A stretch of 64,000 nucleotides of DNA from Natronorubrum tibetense GA33 (GTDB lineage Archaea; Halobacteriota; Halobacteria; Halobacteriales; Natrialbaceae): contig NZ_KB913019.1 in assembly GCF_000383975.1 (NCBI RefSeq), forward strand, positions 62,001 to 126,000. The letters run 5' to 3'. The notes beneath the pieces are model-generated. The model was not told the origin of the DNA, did no database searches, and saw only the letters and a list, made by a program, of their open reading frames with translations. A program made the translations under genes and the position numbers. The first letter of the stretch is position 1; each line of letters begins with the position of its first letter. Of this stretch, positions 27,308 to 35,785 are shown in pieces.

Positions 27308-28282
27308 TTACTCGCCTCCGGTGGTTTCGTCGTCCTCGAGCGGTCGCAGCGCCTGGCGGATCGCAGCAACCCGCTCGTCTCGCCGTCCCGTGATCTCGTC
27401 TGGATCGTGATCGTACTCGAAGAACCCGGCACCGGCTTCGATCCCCGTCCGCCCCTCGTCGATCCGCCGATCGTACAGCGGATTCGCCTCGTCCCGATCC
27501 GTGAGGTCCGGATAGATGTCGTTCGCACTCGTCTGAAACAGCTCTAATCCGGCAATGTCGACGGTCTCGAGCGGTCCGATTGCGGCGGTCCGGGTCGCGT
27601 ATCCATCACGAATCGCGCGGTTGACGTCCTCGGCGGACGCGATGCCCTCTTCGACGATGTGGAGACACTCTCGGATGACGGCGTGTTGGACTCGGTTCCA
27701 GACGAATCCCGGAACGTCGCGGTCGACGGTGACTGGATCGCGGTCGACGGTTTCGAGAAACGCTCGGAGCCGGTCGACCGTTCGATCGCTCGTCTCTGCG
27801 CCGGCGATGACCTCGACCGGACGAAGGAGATACGGCGGATACCACCAGTGACAGCCGATGATGCGGTCCGCTGCCTCCGGGGCCCCGGCGGCGATTTTCG
27901 TGATCGGCAATCCGGACGTGTTCGAGGCCAGCACTGCGTTCGAATCGGCCTCATCAGCGAGCGCCCCGAATAGCTCCTGTTTGGCCTCCAGATCCTCCGA
28001 AATCGTCTCGAGAACGATATCGACGTCTTCGACTGCGGCCGCACGGTCGGTCGTATAGGTCACGTCCGTCTCGACCGCCGCCGGATCGATCTCCGCGAGA
28101 TCTCGTTCGGCGAGGAAGGCTGCGGCGGACTGGGCTCGGTCTTGTGCTCGCTCGAGATTCGAGTCGCGGTGGTCGACGAGGGTGACGTGGTGCCCGGATC
28201 GGAGAAACTGGACGACGAAGCCGGTTCCCATCGAACCGGCACCGATGATCGTGACCGTTTTGGGGGGTTCCATGGCTGTCAC
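27308..28282 (-). CDS. 3-hydroxyacyl-CoA dehydrogenase
   Basis: A 324-residue NAD-dependent dehydrogenase. The N-terminal Rossmann fold has TIIGAGSMGTG (GxGxxG) and an Asp at the end of strand 2 (LVDHRD), so NAD is the cofactor. SNTSGLPIT and HWWYPPYLLRPVEVI correspond to the catalytic Ser and His regions. The C-terminal domain (GFVWNRVQHAVIREC) is the dimerising helical domain. It may oxidise a 3-hydroxyacyl-CoA; HWW for HFF/HFM suggests a short or unusual substrate. It starts at 28282, or at the ATG three codons later. Confidence 0.88.
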   Translation of the reverse strand: MTAMEPPKTVTIIGAGSMGTGFVVQFLRSGHHVTLVDHRDSNLERAQDRAQSAAAFLAERDLAEIDPAAVETDVTYTTDRAAAVEDVDIVLETISEDLEAKQELFGALADEADSNAVLASNTSGLPITKIAAGAPEAADRIIGCHWWYPPYLLRPVEVIAGAETSDRTVDRLRAFLETVDRDPVTVDRDVPGFVWNRVQHAVIRECLHIVEEGIASAEDVNRAIRDGYATRTAAIGPLETVDIAGLELFQTSANDIYPDLTDRDEANPLYDRRIDEGRTGIEAGAGFFEYDHDPDEITGRRDERVAAIRQALRPLEDDETTGGE

Positions 28283-28621
28283 TCTGTCCCAATCAATAAA
28301 AGTTCACGGTGGGACATGCGGCAGTGTTTGACGTGAGGTGGTGGGTAGTAACGGTATCTGACTCGTAATGGAGTTTCGGCTCATATTCAGCTTGAAATCT
28401 CCCTCAGGGTGTTGAAAATATACACTTAATATACTGTATATCTATCTGAAGTATTCCTCTCCAAACGGACCCGATCAGCGGAACGCCCACTACTATACTC
28501 AACTTTGTTCGAATAACTGCCATTCTCACTGGATCAAGTCCGATCAATCATCGAATAATTCGTCTGCTGTGCTCTGACTTAGTAATCGTTATCACGGTGG
28601 GTGCCAGTTTGTAAATCATAT
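28283..28621. promoter_or_regulatory. AT-rich divergent promoter region
   Basis: About 340 bases between two divergent genes, with long AT-rich tracts (TTAATATACTGTATATC, near 28426-28442). No gene seen. Promoters for both neighbours are expected here. Confidence 0.45.
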
Positions 28622-29902
28622 ATGAGTACGGAGCAGTCAACTGGACTGAACGACAACGACAAATCTATCACGGGGTTCGTGATGATCTCGCACGCTGTCG
28701 TCCACACGTACGAGCTCTCGATTCCGATCTTGATGGTCATTTGGCTCGCTGATTTCGGTCTGAGTACGGCGATTCTCGGGACGGCCGTCGCGGTCGGGTA
28801 CGGGTTGTACGGTATCGGTGCCCTCCCGGCCGGGGTGCTCGTCGACAAGTTCGGGTCTCGAGAACTGGTCTTGGTCTGTCTCGCTGGTATGGGCGGCTCG
28901 TTCCTCCTCTTGAGCGCGGCTCAGGGAATCGTCACGATCACGATTGCTATCTGCGTCTGGGGAATCGCAGCGAGCGTCTACCATCCGGCGGGACTGTCCC
29001 TGATCTCGACGGGCGTCGAACAGCGCGGCACCGGCTTCGCCTATCACGGGATGGCTGGGAACTTCGGCATCGCGTTCGGTCCGCTGCTAACCGCAGTGCT
29101 ACTGTTGTTCTTCGACTGGCGTTACGTCACCGCCCTCCTAGTCGTTCCGGCCGTCATCGCTATCCTCTACGCGATGTCTGCTAGCTTCGACGAAACGGCC
29201 GCCGTACAGACGAAAACTGACGGCGGCGAGCCGACGGACGACGAGTCGATGTCGTTGTCGAAGTTCGTCACGGACAGTCGAGCGCTGTTTACGCTCGGGT
29301 TCAGTATCGCAATCGTCGTCGTCATGATGAACGGGCTCTTCTATCGAGGGACGCTGACGTTCCTTCCGGACGTCCTGAGCGACTTCGTTCCGAACGTCGC
29401 CGACCAACTCCAACTGTTCGATCCGGACAGTCCGATGGCCGAAGAGTTCAATCCGGCGTCCTACCTCTACGCCGGATTGCTGATGATCGGGATGGGCGGC
29501 CAGTACGTCGGCGGCAAGCTGACCGACCGAATCCGCACCGAAACCGGTCTCGCGGTCATCTTCGGCTCACTGGCCGTCGTCGCAGTCCTGTTCGTTCCGG
29601 CGGCCCAGGCCGGCGTCGTGCCGCTGCTCATCATCAGCGCACTGCTCGGATTTCTCCTGTTCTCGCTACAGCCGATGTATCAGGCGACGATCGCCGAGTA
29701 CAGTCCTCCTGGCGATCGCGGGCTCTCGTACGGCTACACCTACCTCGGCGTCTTCGGCGTCGGTGCCACCGGTGCGGCCATCGCCGGCTACCTCCTCTCG
29801 GTCGTTACCGTCGGAATGACGTTCGTCGCGCTCGCAGTGTTCCCCGCGACGGGTGCCGTGCTGGCGATTCTGCTCTCGCGAACCGGCGATCGACGAGCGT
29901 AA
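28622..29902 (+). CDS. MFS transporter
   Basis: A 426-residue, 12-helix major facilitator. Motif A reads GVLVDKFGSRE between helices 2 and 3. Helix 4-5 contains ASVYHPAGLSLIS, and the large loop after helix 6 is acidic (TKTDGGEPTDDES). YHPAG is typical of the fosmidomycin-resistance/sugar-type branch, different from the three close paralogues at 7127, 32706 and 44758. ATG 28622 is preferred to a GTG seven codons earlier. The substrate is unknown. It is divergent from the 3-hydroxyacyl-CoA dehydrogenase. Confidence 0.87.
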   Translation: MSTEQSTGLNDNDKSITGFVMISHAVVHTYELSIPILMVIWLADFGLSTAILGTAVAVGYGLYGIGALPAGVLVDKFGSRELVLVCLAGMGGSFLLLSAAQGIVTITIAICVWGIAASVYHPAGLSLISTGVEQRGTGFAYHGMAGNFGIAFGPLLTAVLLLFFDWRYVTALLVVPAVIAILYAMSASFDETAAVQTKTDGGEPTDDESMSLSKFVTDSRALFTLGFSIAIVVVMMNGLFYRGTLTFLPDVLSDFVPNVADQLQLFDPDSPMAEEFNPASYLYAGLLMIGMGGQYVGGKLTDRIRTETGLAVIFGSLAVVAVLFVPAAQAGVVPLLIISALLGFLLFSLQPMYQATIAEYSPPGDRGLSYGYTYLGVFGVGATGAAIAGYLLSVVTVGMTFVALAVFPATGAVLAILLSRTGDRRA

Positions 29903-29919
29903 TCTGCCGAATAATTTTC

Positions 29920-31080
29920 TCAGATCTCCGAGGTCGAAACGTACTCGAAGGACGTGTCGATGCGCTCAAACCGGTCCGCGGCGAACGGCTCGATCGGAAA
30001 TCCTGCGTCTGTACCGGTCAGTCGCTGGCGCACCGTTGGCCCCACTACGGGCGATGTCATGATCCCCAGCCCGTTGAATCCGGTCGCCACGAGTACCCCC
30101 GTCGGCGCGTTCTCGGGTGCATCGACGATCGGGCGCGTGTCCGGTGACGCGGCGTCGATCCCCGCCCAGCCGTTGACGAACCCGGCATCGCCGAAGCCGT
30201 CGATGAATTCGGGGACGGAATCCGCGATCTCGAGCCGAAACGACTCGTCCGCGTCTTTCGAGGCCGAAGCCGGAGTCTCGAGCGGGTGATGCCCGCCGCC
30301 GACCAACAAATCACCGTTGTGTTCCGGGCGGAAGTAGAGATGTTCGCTCTTGATACGGCCGAGTGGGAACTGCTCTGTGAGCGGTTCGTCGGGTTCGAGG
30401 ACGATGACCTGCGTCCGATACGGCCGAATCGGAACGTCGACGCCGTCCGGCAACAGGTCCCGGGTACGCCAGCCGGCGGCGATCACGACGGCGTCCGCGT
30501 CGACGCGACCCATATCTGTTTCGACACTGACGACCGTTCCGTTCTCGACGTCGATATCCGTCACCTCGCTATCGAGTCGGAACTCGGCGCCGCGATCCTC
30601 CGCTGCCGACTGCAGAGCAGTTGCATAGGTGTACGGATCGACCCATCCGGTGTCCTCGTACAGAACCGCACCAGCGAACTCGTCGAAGTCGAACTCGGAA
30701 TATCGCTCGGTCACCTCCTCAGTCCCGAGGAAGCTGACCGGGAACCCTTCGTCGGCGAGCCGTTGGGCGAGGGCTCGAGCGTCCGCGACTTCGTCGTCCG
30801 TCATAACGTCGATCCGATCACGCCTCGTAAATTCGAATCCGTGGGTGCCGTCGAACTCCCGAAAAAACGCGTTCGCGTGGCGTGCGATGTCCGGAACGTC
30901 GCTGTAGAACAGTGTTGGCGCGACGATCCCAGCGGAAAGGCCGGTCGCCTCAGCAGCCACCCCGGTCCGGTCGATAACTGTCACCTCGTGGTCTGCGGCG
31001 AGATTTCTGGCAGTGTGGCAGCCAGCGATGCCAGCGCCGACGATTACGACGTGCTCGAGTTCCCCGTCAGTCGTGCTCAT
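29920..31080 (-). CDS. FAD-dependent amino-acid/amine oxidase (DAO family) 1
   Basis: A 386-residue protein with an N-terminal FAD site VVIVGAGIAGCHTARNL and a second conserved patch ATGLSAGIVAP. The C-terminal GWAGIDAASPDTRPIVDAP and VATGFNGLGIMTSPVVG are typical of the glycine/sarcosine/D-amino acid oxidase family. It oxidises a C-N bond, producing an imine and reduced flavin. The stop is 18 bases from the end of the convergent MFS gene. A homologous enzyme is encoded divergently at 31412, and the two probably act on related amines. Confidence 0.87.
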   Translation of the reverse strand: MSTTDGELEHVVIVGAGIAGCHTARNLAADHEVTVIDRTGVAAEATGLSAGIVAPTLFYSDVPDIARHANAFFREFDGTHGFEFTRRDRIDVMTDDEVADARALAQRLADEGFPVSFLGTEEVTERYSEFDFDEFAGAVLYEDTGWVDPYTYATALQSAAEDRGAEFRLDSEVTDIDVENGTVVSVETDMGRVDADAVVIAAGWRTRDLLPDGVDVPIRPYRTQVIVLEPDEPLTEQFPLGRIKSEHLYFRPEHNGDLLVGGGHHPLETPASASKDADESFRLEIADSVPEFIDGFGDAGFVNGWAGIDAASPDTRPIVDAPENAPTGVLVATGFNGLGIMTSPVVGPTVRQRLTGTDAGFPIEPFAADRFERIDTSFEYVSTSEI

Positions 31081-31411
31081 GGAACATGATTATTCGAACG
31101 GCTACATACGCGTTTCGTCGGTCGAAAAGTATCGTCTCACGACCATTTGTCCGTCCTCCCGACGCTCCCACTGCCACCTTCGCTATCGGGAACACGACTG
31201 CCTACCGGTCGCCCTGACCTGCCCAACGGTCACCCACCGAACCGACGGTCCGACCATTTATCGGGGTGTGTGCGGTTATCGCTAGCATGTATTCCCGGAC
31301 AGCAGTGACTGCTACGGGCCGGATGAACGCCTCGCCCCGAATCATCGACGCATTCGCGATCGAATCGAACCGCAGCCGTGGGACCCCAATCTCGCACGGG
31401 GAATCGTGACG
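31081..31411. promoter_or_regulatory. Divergent promoter region of the two oxidase genes
   Basis: About 330 bases separate the two divergent FAD oxidase genes. No coding signal; it should contain both promoters and their control sites. Confidence 0.4.
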
Positions 31412-32587
31412 ATGGCGAAACGAGTCGGCATCGTCGGCGGCGGTGTGTACGGACTCTCGATCGCGTACTACTTGAGCGAGTTCGGCGACGACGATCTCGA
31501 GATCACGGCCTTCGAACGCGGTGCCCTCGCGAGCGAGACGACCGGCTACTCGGCCGGGATCGTTCGTCACCACTATACGAATCGGGTGCAGATCGAGACG
31601 GCGATTCGCGGCCGGGAACTGCTCGAGGGGTTCGAATCGGTCGCCGGCGGCGACGGCGGCTTCCGACAGAATGGCTATCTCGTCCTTACCGACGCCGATG
31701 GCGTAGACGAGTTCCGAGCGCTGGTCGACCGACAGCGACGCGCCGGCCTCGAGGTCGACCTCGTGGAGGCGACCGACCTCGAGTCGTTTCTCCCCGGAAT
31801 CGATCCGGCGGGTGTCGCACTCGGCGCGTACGAGCCCCAGGCAGGCTTCGCCGACCCATATCTCGTCGCAACCGACTACGCGACTGGCGCTCGCGAGAAC
31901 GGGGTCGAAATCCGCACCGCGACTCCGGTTACGGATCTTGTTACGGATGGAACGGCGGTAACAGCGGTCGAGACGTCCGAGGGGCGTGAGCCCGTCGACA
32001 TCGTGGTCAACGCCGCGGGACCGTGGGGCCGGGAGATCGCGTCGATGGCCGGCGTCGACGTGCCGCTCGAGTGGTACGAGTCGAAAGTCGCCGTCCTGCG
32101 CGGCGACGAACCGTACGGCGTCGAAACCCCGACGCTCTCCGATCACTCGGAGTCGCCGGATATGTATCTCAAGCCCGAACCCGGCGGCGACGTCCTCGTC
32201 GGGGGGATCGATCGCCCGCCCGTCGATCGAGCGGCGGGTCTCCAGGGCGTCGACGAGTCGTTCCTCCGGGCGGTCGGCGACCGACTCGACTCTCGCCTTC
32301 CGACGTTCGCCGACGCGGCGGTCGTCGACTCCTGGTCAGGCGTGATCTCAGTGACGCCGGACTCTCACCAGATCGTCGGCGTTCCAACCGGCGTCGACAA
32401 CCTCTACAACGCGCTCGGCGGCAGCGGCCACGGGTTCAAGGAGGCGCCGGCGTTCGGCGAGTCGATCGCGCTGTCAATTCTGGGTGAGGACCCGCGAATC
32501 GACCTCGAGGCGTACCGTCTCGAGCGCTTCGCGGACGGGGACGCGCTCTCGGGTGTGAGCGAGAAGTCCTATGGGGGCGACGAGTAG
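31412..32587 (+). CDS. FAD-dependent amino-acid/amine oxidase (DAO family) 2
   Basis: A 391-residue oxidase. The FAD-binding start is VGIVGGGVYGLSIAYYL, then ETTGYSAGIVRHHYT with the motif that packs on flavin. The C-terminal end has SWSGVISVTPDSHQIVG and ALGGSGHGFKEAPAFGE, the second FAD contact in sarcosine-oxidase-like enzymes. ATG 31412 is chosen; a GTG two codons earlier is possible. It is followed after 118 bases by an MFS gene on the same strand, so uptake and oxidation of one compound is likely. Confidence 0.87.
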   Translation: MAKRVGIVGGGVYGLSIAYYLSEFGDDDLEITAFERGALASETTGYSAGIVRHHYTNRVQIETAIRGRELLEGFESVAGGDGGFRQNGYLVLTDADGVDEFRALVDRQRRAGLEVDLVEATDLESFLPGIDPAGVALGAYEPQAGFADPYLVATDYATGARENGVEIRTATPVTDLVTDGTAVTAVETSEGREPVDIVVNAAGPWGREIASMAGVDVPLEWYESKVAVLRGDEPYGVETPTLSDHSESPDMYLKPEPGGDVLVGGIDRPPVDRAAGLQGVDESFLRAVGDRLDSRLPTFADAAVVDSWSGVISVTPDSHQIVGVPTGVDNLYNALGGSGHGFKEAPAFGESIALSILGEDPRIDLEAYRLERFADGDALSGVSEKSYGGDE

Positions 32588-32705
32588 CCTCGTACACGGA
32601 TTCCACTACATTCTTGACCCTCTCGCGTGAGTCGCAACTGAGACTGCCGGACTCGAGTGCCCCATCGACCGTGGCGTCGAGTCCGAGGGTCACCTCACCC
32701 GAACG

Positions 32706-33881
32706 ATGATTCGCTGGCGCTACCGAGACACCGTCCTCGCACTCTGTACCCTCGCCTTTTTCGTGACCATGTTCGGCCGGCTGGCGATCAGCCCGGTCGT
32801 CCCGGCGATCACCGACGAGTTCGGCGTCTCGAACGCGGTCATCGGAGCGTCCCTGACGGGAATGTGGCTCGCGTACGGACTGGCGCAGTTCCCGAGCGGT
32901 GTGCTCGGTGATCGATACGGCGAACGGGGTATCATCCTCGTCGCACTCGGCGGGACTGCGGTCGCGTGTCTGCTCATCGCCGTCGCACCGCTGTTCTCGC
33001 TGTTCGTCCTCGCGACGGTGGTACTCGGCGCCGTCGCGGGGTTACACTACAGCGTCGCGACGACGCTGCTGTCGCGAATCCACGACAACGTCGGGATCGC
33101 GATCGGCATCCACAACTCCGGAGCGACCGTCGCGGGACTGATCGCCCCCGTCGCCGTCGCCTGGGTCGGCGTCACGTACGGCTGGCGGCCGGCCGTCGCC
33201 GTCACCGCCGCCGTCGGGATCCCGGCGTTCGTCCTCTTCGCCCTGTCGGTTCGACCGACCGAACCCCGCCGATCCGATCTGCCGCTGCGCGAACGCTTCA
33301 AACTCCGGTCGCTGCTCGAACTCCTCTCGCGTCCGGTGATCGCGTTCACCCTGTTCGTCGCCATCGTCGGCGAGTTCGTCTGGCAGGGGTCGGCCTCGTT
33401 CCTGCCGGTCTTTCTCATTGAGCACCGTGGCTACTCGACGACGGTCGCGGCGACGGGGTTCTCCGCGTACTTCGTCGCGCAGGGGATCGCACAGGTCGGC
33501 GTCGGTGCGGCCTCCGATCGGTTCGGCCGCGACCGAGCGACGGCCAGCTGTCTGCTCGTCGGTGCCGTCGGCCTCGTCGTACTCGTTTCCGGTCCCGGAC
33601 TCGTCGGTGCCGCACTCGGCGTGATCCTCCTCGGAATCGGGATGAGCTTCGAGGCCGCGCTGTTACCGCGGTTCCTCGAGGAGTTAGGCGCCGCCGAGCG
33701 CGGTGCCGGGTTCGGACTCGTCCGGACCGTCTACGTCATTACGGCGTCGCTCGGCTCGGTCGTCGTTGGACTCGTCGCTGACCTCTTCGGTTGGGGCGTC
33801 TCGTTTGCCTTCCTCGCGGGGCTGTTGACCCTCGCGGTCGCCGCGTTCGTTGTGAACTGGACGCTGGGACTCGATCTGTAA
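32706..33881 (+). CDS. MFS transporter (paralogue 2)
   Basis: A 391-residue 12-helix carrier. It shares with the 7127 and 44758 genes the strings LAISPVVPAITDEFGV, GLHYSVATTLL, GAGFGLVRTVYV and the motif A loop VLGDRYGERG. Placed directly behind an FAD oxidase gene and 115 bases before a thiolase gene on the same strand. The specificity is unknown; carboxylates or amino-acid derivatives are plausible from context. Confidence 0.9.
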   Translation: MIRWRYRDTVLALCTLAFFVTMFGRLAISPVVPAITDEFGVSNAVIGASLTGMWLAYGLAQFPSGVLGDRYGERGIILVALGGTAVACLLIAVAPLFSLFVLATVVLGAVAGLHYSVATTLLSRIHDNVGIAIGIHNSGATVAGLIAPVAVAWVGVTYGWRPAVAVTAAVGIPAFVLFALSVRPTEPRRSDLPLRERFKLRSLLELLSRPVIAFTLFVAIVGEFVWQGSASFLPVFLIEHRGYSTTVAATGFSAYFVAQGIAQVGVGAASDRFGRDRATASCLLVGAVGLVVLVSGPGLVGAALGVILLGIGMSFEAALLPRFLEELGAAERGAGFGLVRTVYVITASLGSVVVGLVADLFGWGVSFAFLAGLLTLAVAAFVVNWTLGLDL

Positions 33882-33996
33882 CTGTGGAACTCGGTCCTGA
33901 TTCGCCGAGGCCCACTCGGTTCCGCCCGTTCTCGAGTGGAACTCCCTCGCAAACACCTAGACGTATTACGGACCGGACTGTACGGTGCGTTACCAT

Positions 33997-35199
33997 ATGA
34001 CAGCAGCTCGCAAAGCAGCCGTAGCGGGAGTCGGACTGCTCCCGAACGGAACGTACTCGCTCACGGAACGGGAACTGGCGGTGGACGTCATCCACGAGGC
34101 GCTCGAGGACGCCGCCGTGTCGCTGGCGGACGTCGACGGGCTCTACATGCCCTCGCCGCGACCGTGGACGGAACAGAAGTTCTTCTCGACGAATCTGTTA
34201 CACCTGCTCGGGCTCGAGGTCGATCGGACGATCGAGGTCTCGACCGGCGGAACCAGCGGCGGGAAAGCGTTTCAGACGGCCGTTTCGGACGTCCGAAGCG
34301 GCGCGGTTGACACCGCTCTCGTGTTCGCGGTCGAACGTAACTCGACGATCGACACGACCGGTCCGTACTTCGATTACATTCTCAGCACCTTCGATGCCGA
34401 GTTCGAGTCACCGATCGGAATGTCGATCCCGGGTGTCTACGCCCAGAGCATGCAGCGGTACTGCCACGAGTACGACGTCGACCGCGAGGACCTCGCCGAA
34501 ATCGTCGTCAAGAATCGCGACAACGCGGCGGCCGATCCCGACACGCTCTTCGACGACTCCGTGACCCGGGAGGCGGTCCTCGGCTCGCGTCCGATCGCCG
34601 ACCCCATCAGGATGTACGAGTGTCCGGCTCCCTGTGATGGCGGCGCGGCGTTGGTCGTGACGAGCGCAGACGCCAGCGGAGACGGCGACGGAGACGATGC
34701 CAGCGAGACGAGTAGCGAAACTGAGGAAACGGTCGAAGTAGCCGGATTGGGGAGCCACCACGCCGCAAGCCACCAGCTGATGACCCGCGATGAGTCGATC
34801 ACCGAACTCCCGGCCGTCCGAAAGGCGGCGCGGGAGGCGAGCCAGGACGCGGGTCATGCTCCCGACGAGATCGACGTCTACGAGCCGTATGCCCCATTCC
34901 CTCACATCGAGGCGATCATCACCGAAGAGTTGGGACTGGTCGACCGAGGTGCGGGCCTCGAGGCCTGCCTCGACGGGCGAACTGCGGCCGATGGCGAGTT
35001 TCCGATCAGTCCGTCGGGCGGCTGTCTCGGTCGCGGCCATCCGCCGATGGTGACGCCACTGTACAACTACGTGGAAGCGGTTCGACAGCTCAGGGGAACC
35101 GCATCGACGCCGGTTTCGAACGCGGACCACGTCCTGACGACCTCGGAGCACGGCCACGTCAACGGAGCGACCGCGACGGTCTTCGCGAGGGGTGAGTGA
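33997..35199 (+). CDS. Thiolase-like acetyl-CoA acetyltransferase
   Basis: A 400-residue thiolase-superfamily protein of the sterol-carrier/SCP2 type. GVGLLPNGTYS, EVSTGGTSGGKAFQTAV and the C-terminal ISPSGGCLGRGHPP with the HP motif are family marks. At the usual nucleophile position there is STGGTSG rather than a Cys, which is typical of this thiolase-like subgroup that pairs with a DUF35 protein. The next gene encodes exactly such a Zn-ribbon OB-fold partner, two bases downstream. ATG 33997 is preferred over an upstream GTG. Confidence 0.82.
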   Translation: MTAARKAAVAGVGLLPNGTYSLTERELAVDVIHEALEDAAVSLADVDGLYMPSPRPWTEQKFFSTNLLHLLGLEVDRTIEVSTGGTSGGKAFQTAVSDVRSGAVDTALVFAVERNSTIDTTGPYFDYILSTFDAEFESPIGMSIPGVYAQSMQRYCHEYDVDREDLAEIVVKNRDNAAADPDTLFDDSVTREAVLGSRPIADPIRMYECPAPCDGGAALVVTSADASGDGDGDDASETSSETEETVEVAGLGSHHAASHQLMTRDESITELPAVRKAAREASQDAGHAPDEIDVYEPYAPFPHIEAIITEELGLVDRGAGLEACLDGRTAADGEFPISPSGGCLGRGHPPMVTPLYNYVEAVRQLRGTASTPVSNADHVLTTSEHGHVNGATATVFARGE

Positions 35200-35201
35200 C
35201 G

Positions 35202-35609
35202 ATGCGCGAGACGCCTTACACCGAGCGATTCTGGGAGGCGCTCTCCGACGGCCGGTTCCTGATCCACGCCTGCGAGGACTGCGAGGAGCGGTTCTTCCCG
35301 CCAGCACCGGTCTGTCCGAGCTGTCACTCACGGTCCGTCGAGTGGGTCGAGTCGAACGGGACCGGAGAACTCTACTCGTTCACCCGACAGCACGCGACGG
35401 CCGACGGCTTTCCCGACGAGATCGTCGCGGGCGTCGTCGAACTCGACGAGGGGCCGCGGCTACTGACCGCGATCGACGAGGCGTACGCGGATCTTGCACT
35501 CGGCGATCGCGTACGCGTCGAACCGTGCGAGTACACACACGACTACGATCGGGGTCGCCACGCTGAGCAGCCGTTCTTCGCGGCGACGACGATCGATGGC
35601 GACGAGTGA
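35202..35609 (+). CDS. DUF35 Zn-ribbon/OB-fold partner of thiolase
   Basis: A 135-residue protein with an N-terminal zinc ribbon CEDCEERFFPPAPVCPSCHS (CxxC-x11-CxxC) and an OB-fold (ELYSFTRQHA, PDEIVAGVVELDEGPRLLTAI). DUF35 proteins bind CoA derivatives and are obligate partners of thiolase-like enzymes in archaea. It follows the thiolase by 2 bases; a GTG six bases earlier would overlap it. Together they likely catalyse acyl-CoA condensation or cleavage, perhaps an aldol-type step. Confidence 0.88.
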   Translation: MRETPYTERFWEALSDGRFLIHACEDCEERFFPPAPVCPSCHSRSVEWVESNGTGELYSFTRQHATADGFPDEIVAGVVELDEGPRLLTAIDEAYADLALGDRVRVEPCEYTHDYDRGRHAEQPFFAATTIDGDE

Positions 35610-35785
35610 CGCCCGTCGCCGTTGCAGGTCCGCTGAATCTCACTGTCTGCCCTTCTCCACTGGGCAGCCGAACGGAATCCTCGCGAATCGCCGTCGTCAC
35701 CTGCAGTAAAGCTTTGTCCTCGGCGGGGAAACCACGCCTCTATGTCACACGAAACGAGCCGACAGTCAGACGAGGTGCACCGATC

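Noticed and set aside
31202-32146. Minus-strand frame (314 codons) opposite the second FAD oxidase
   Set aside because: No motifs; the plus-strand gene has a complete FAD signature from its first residues.
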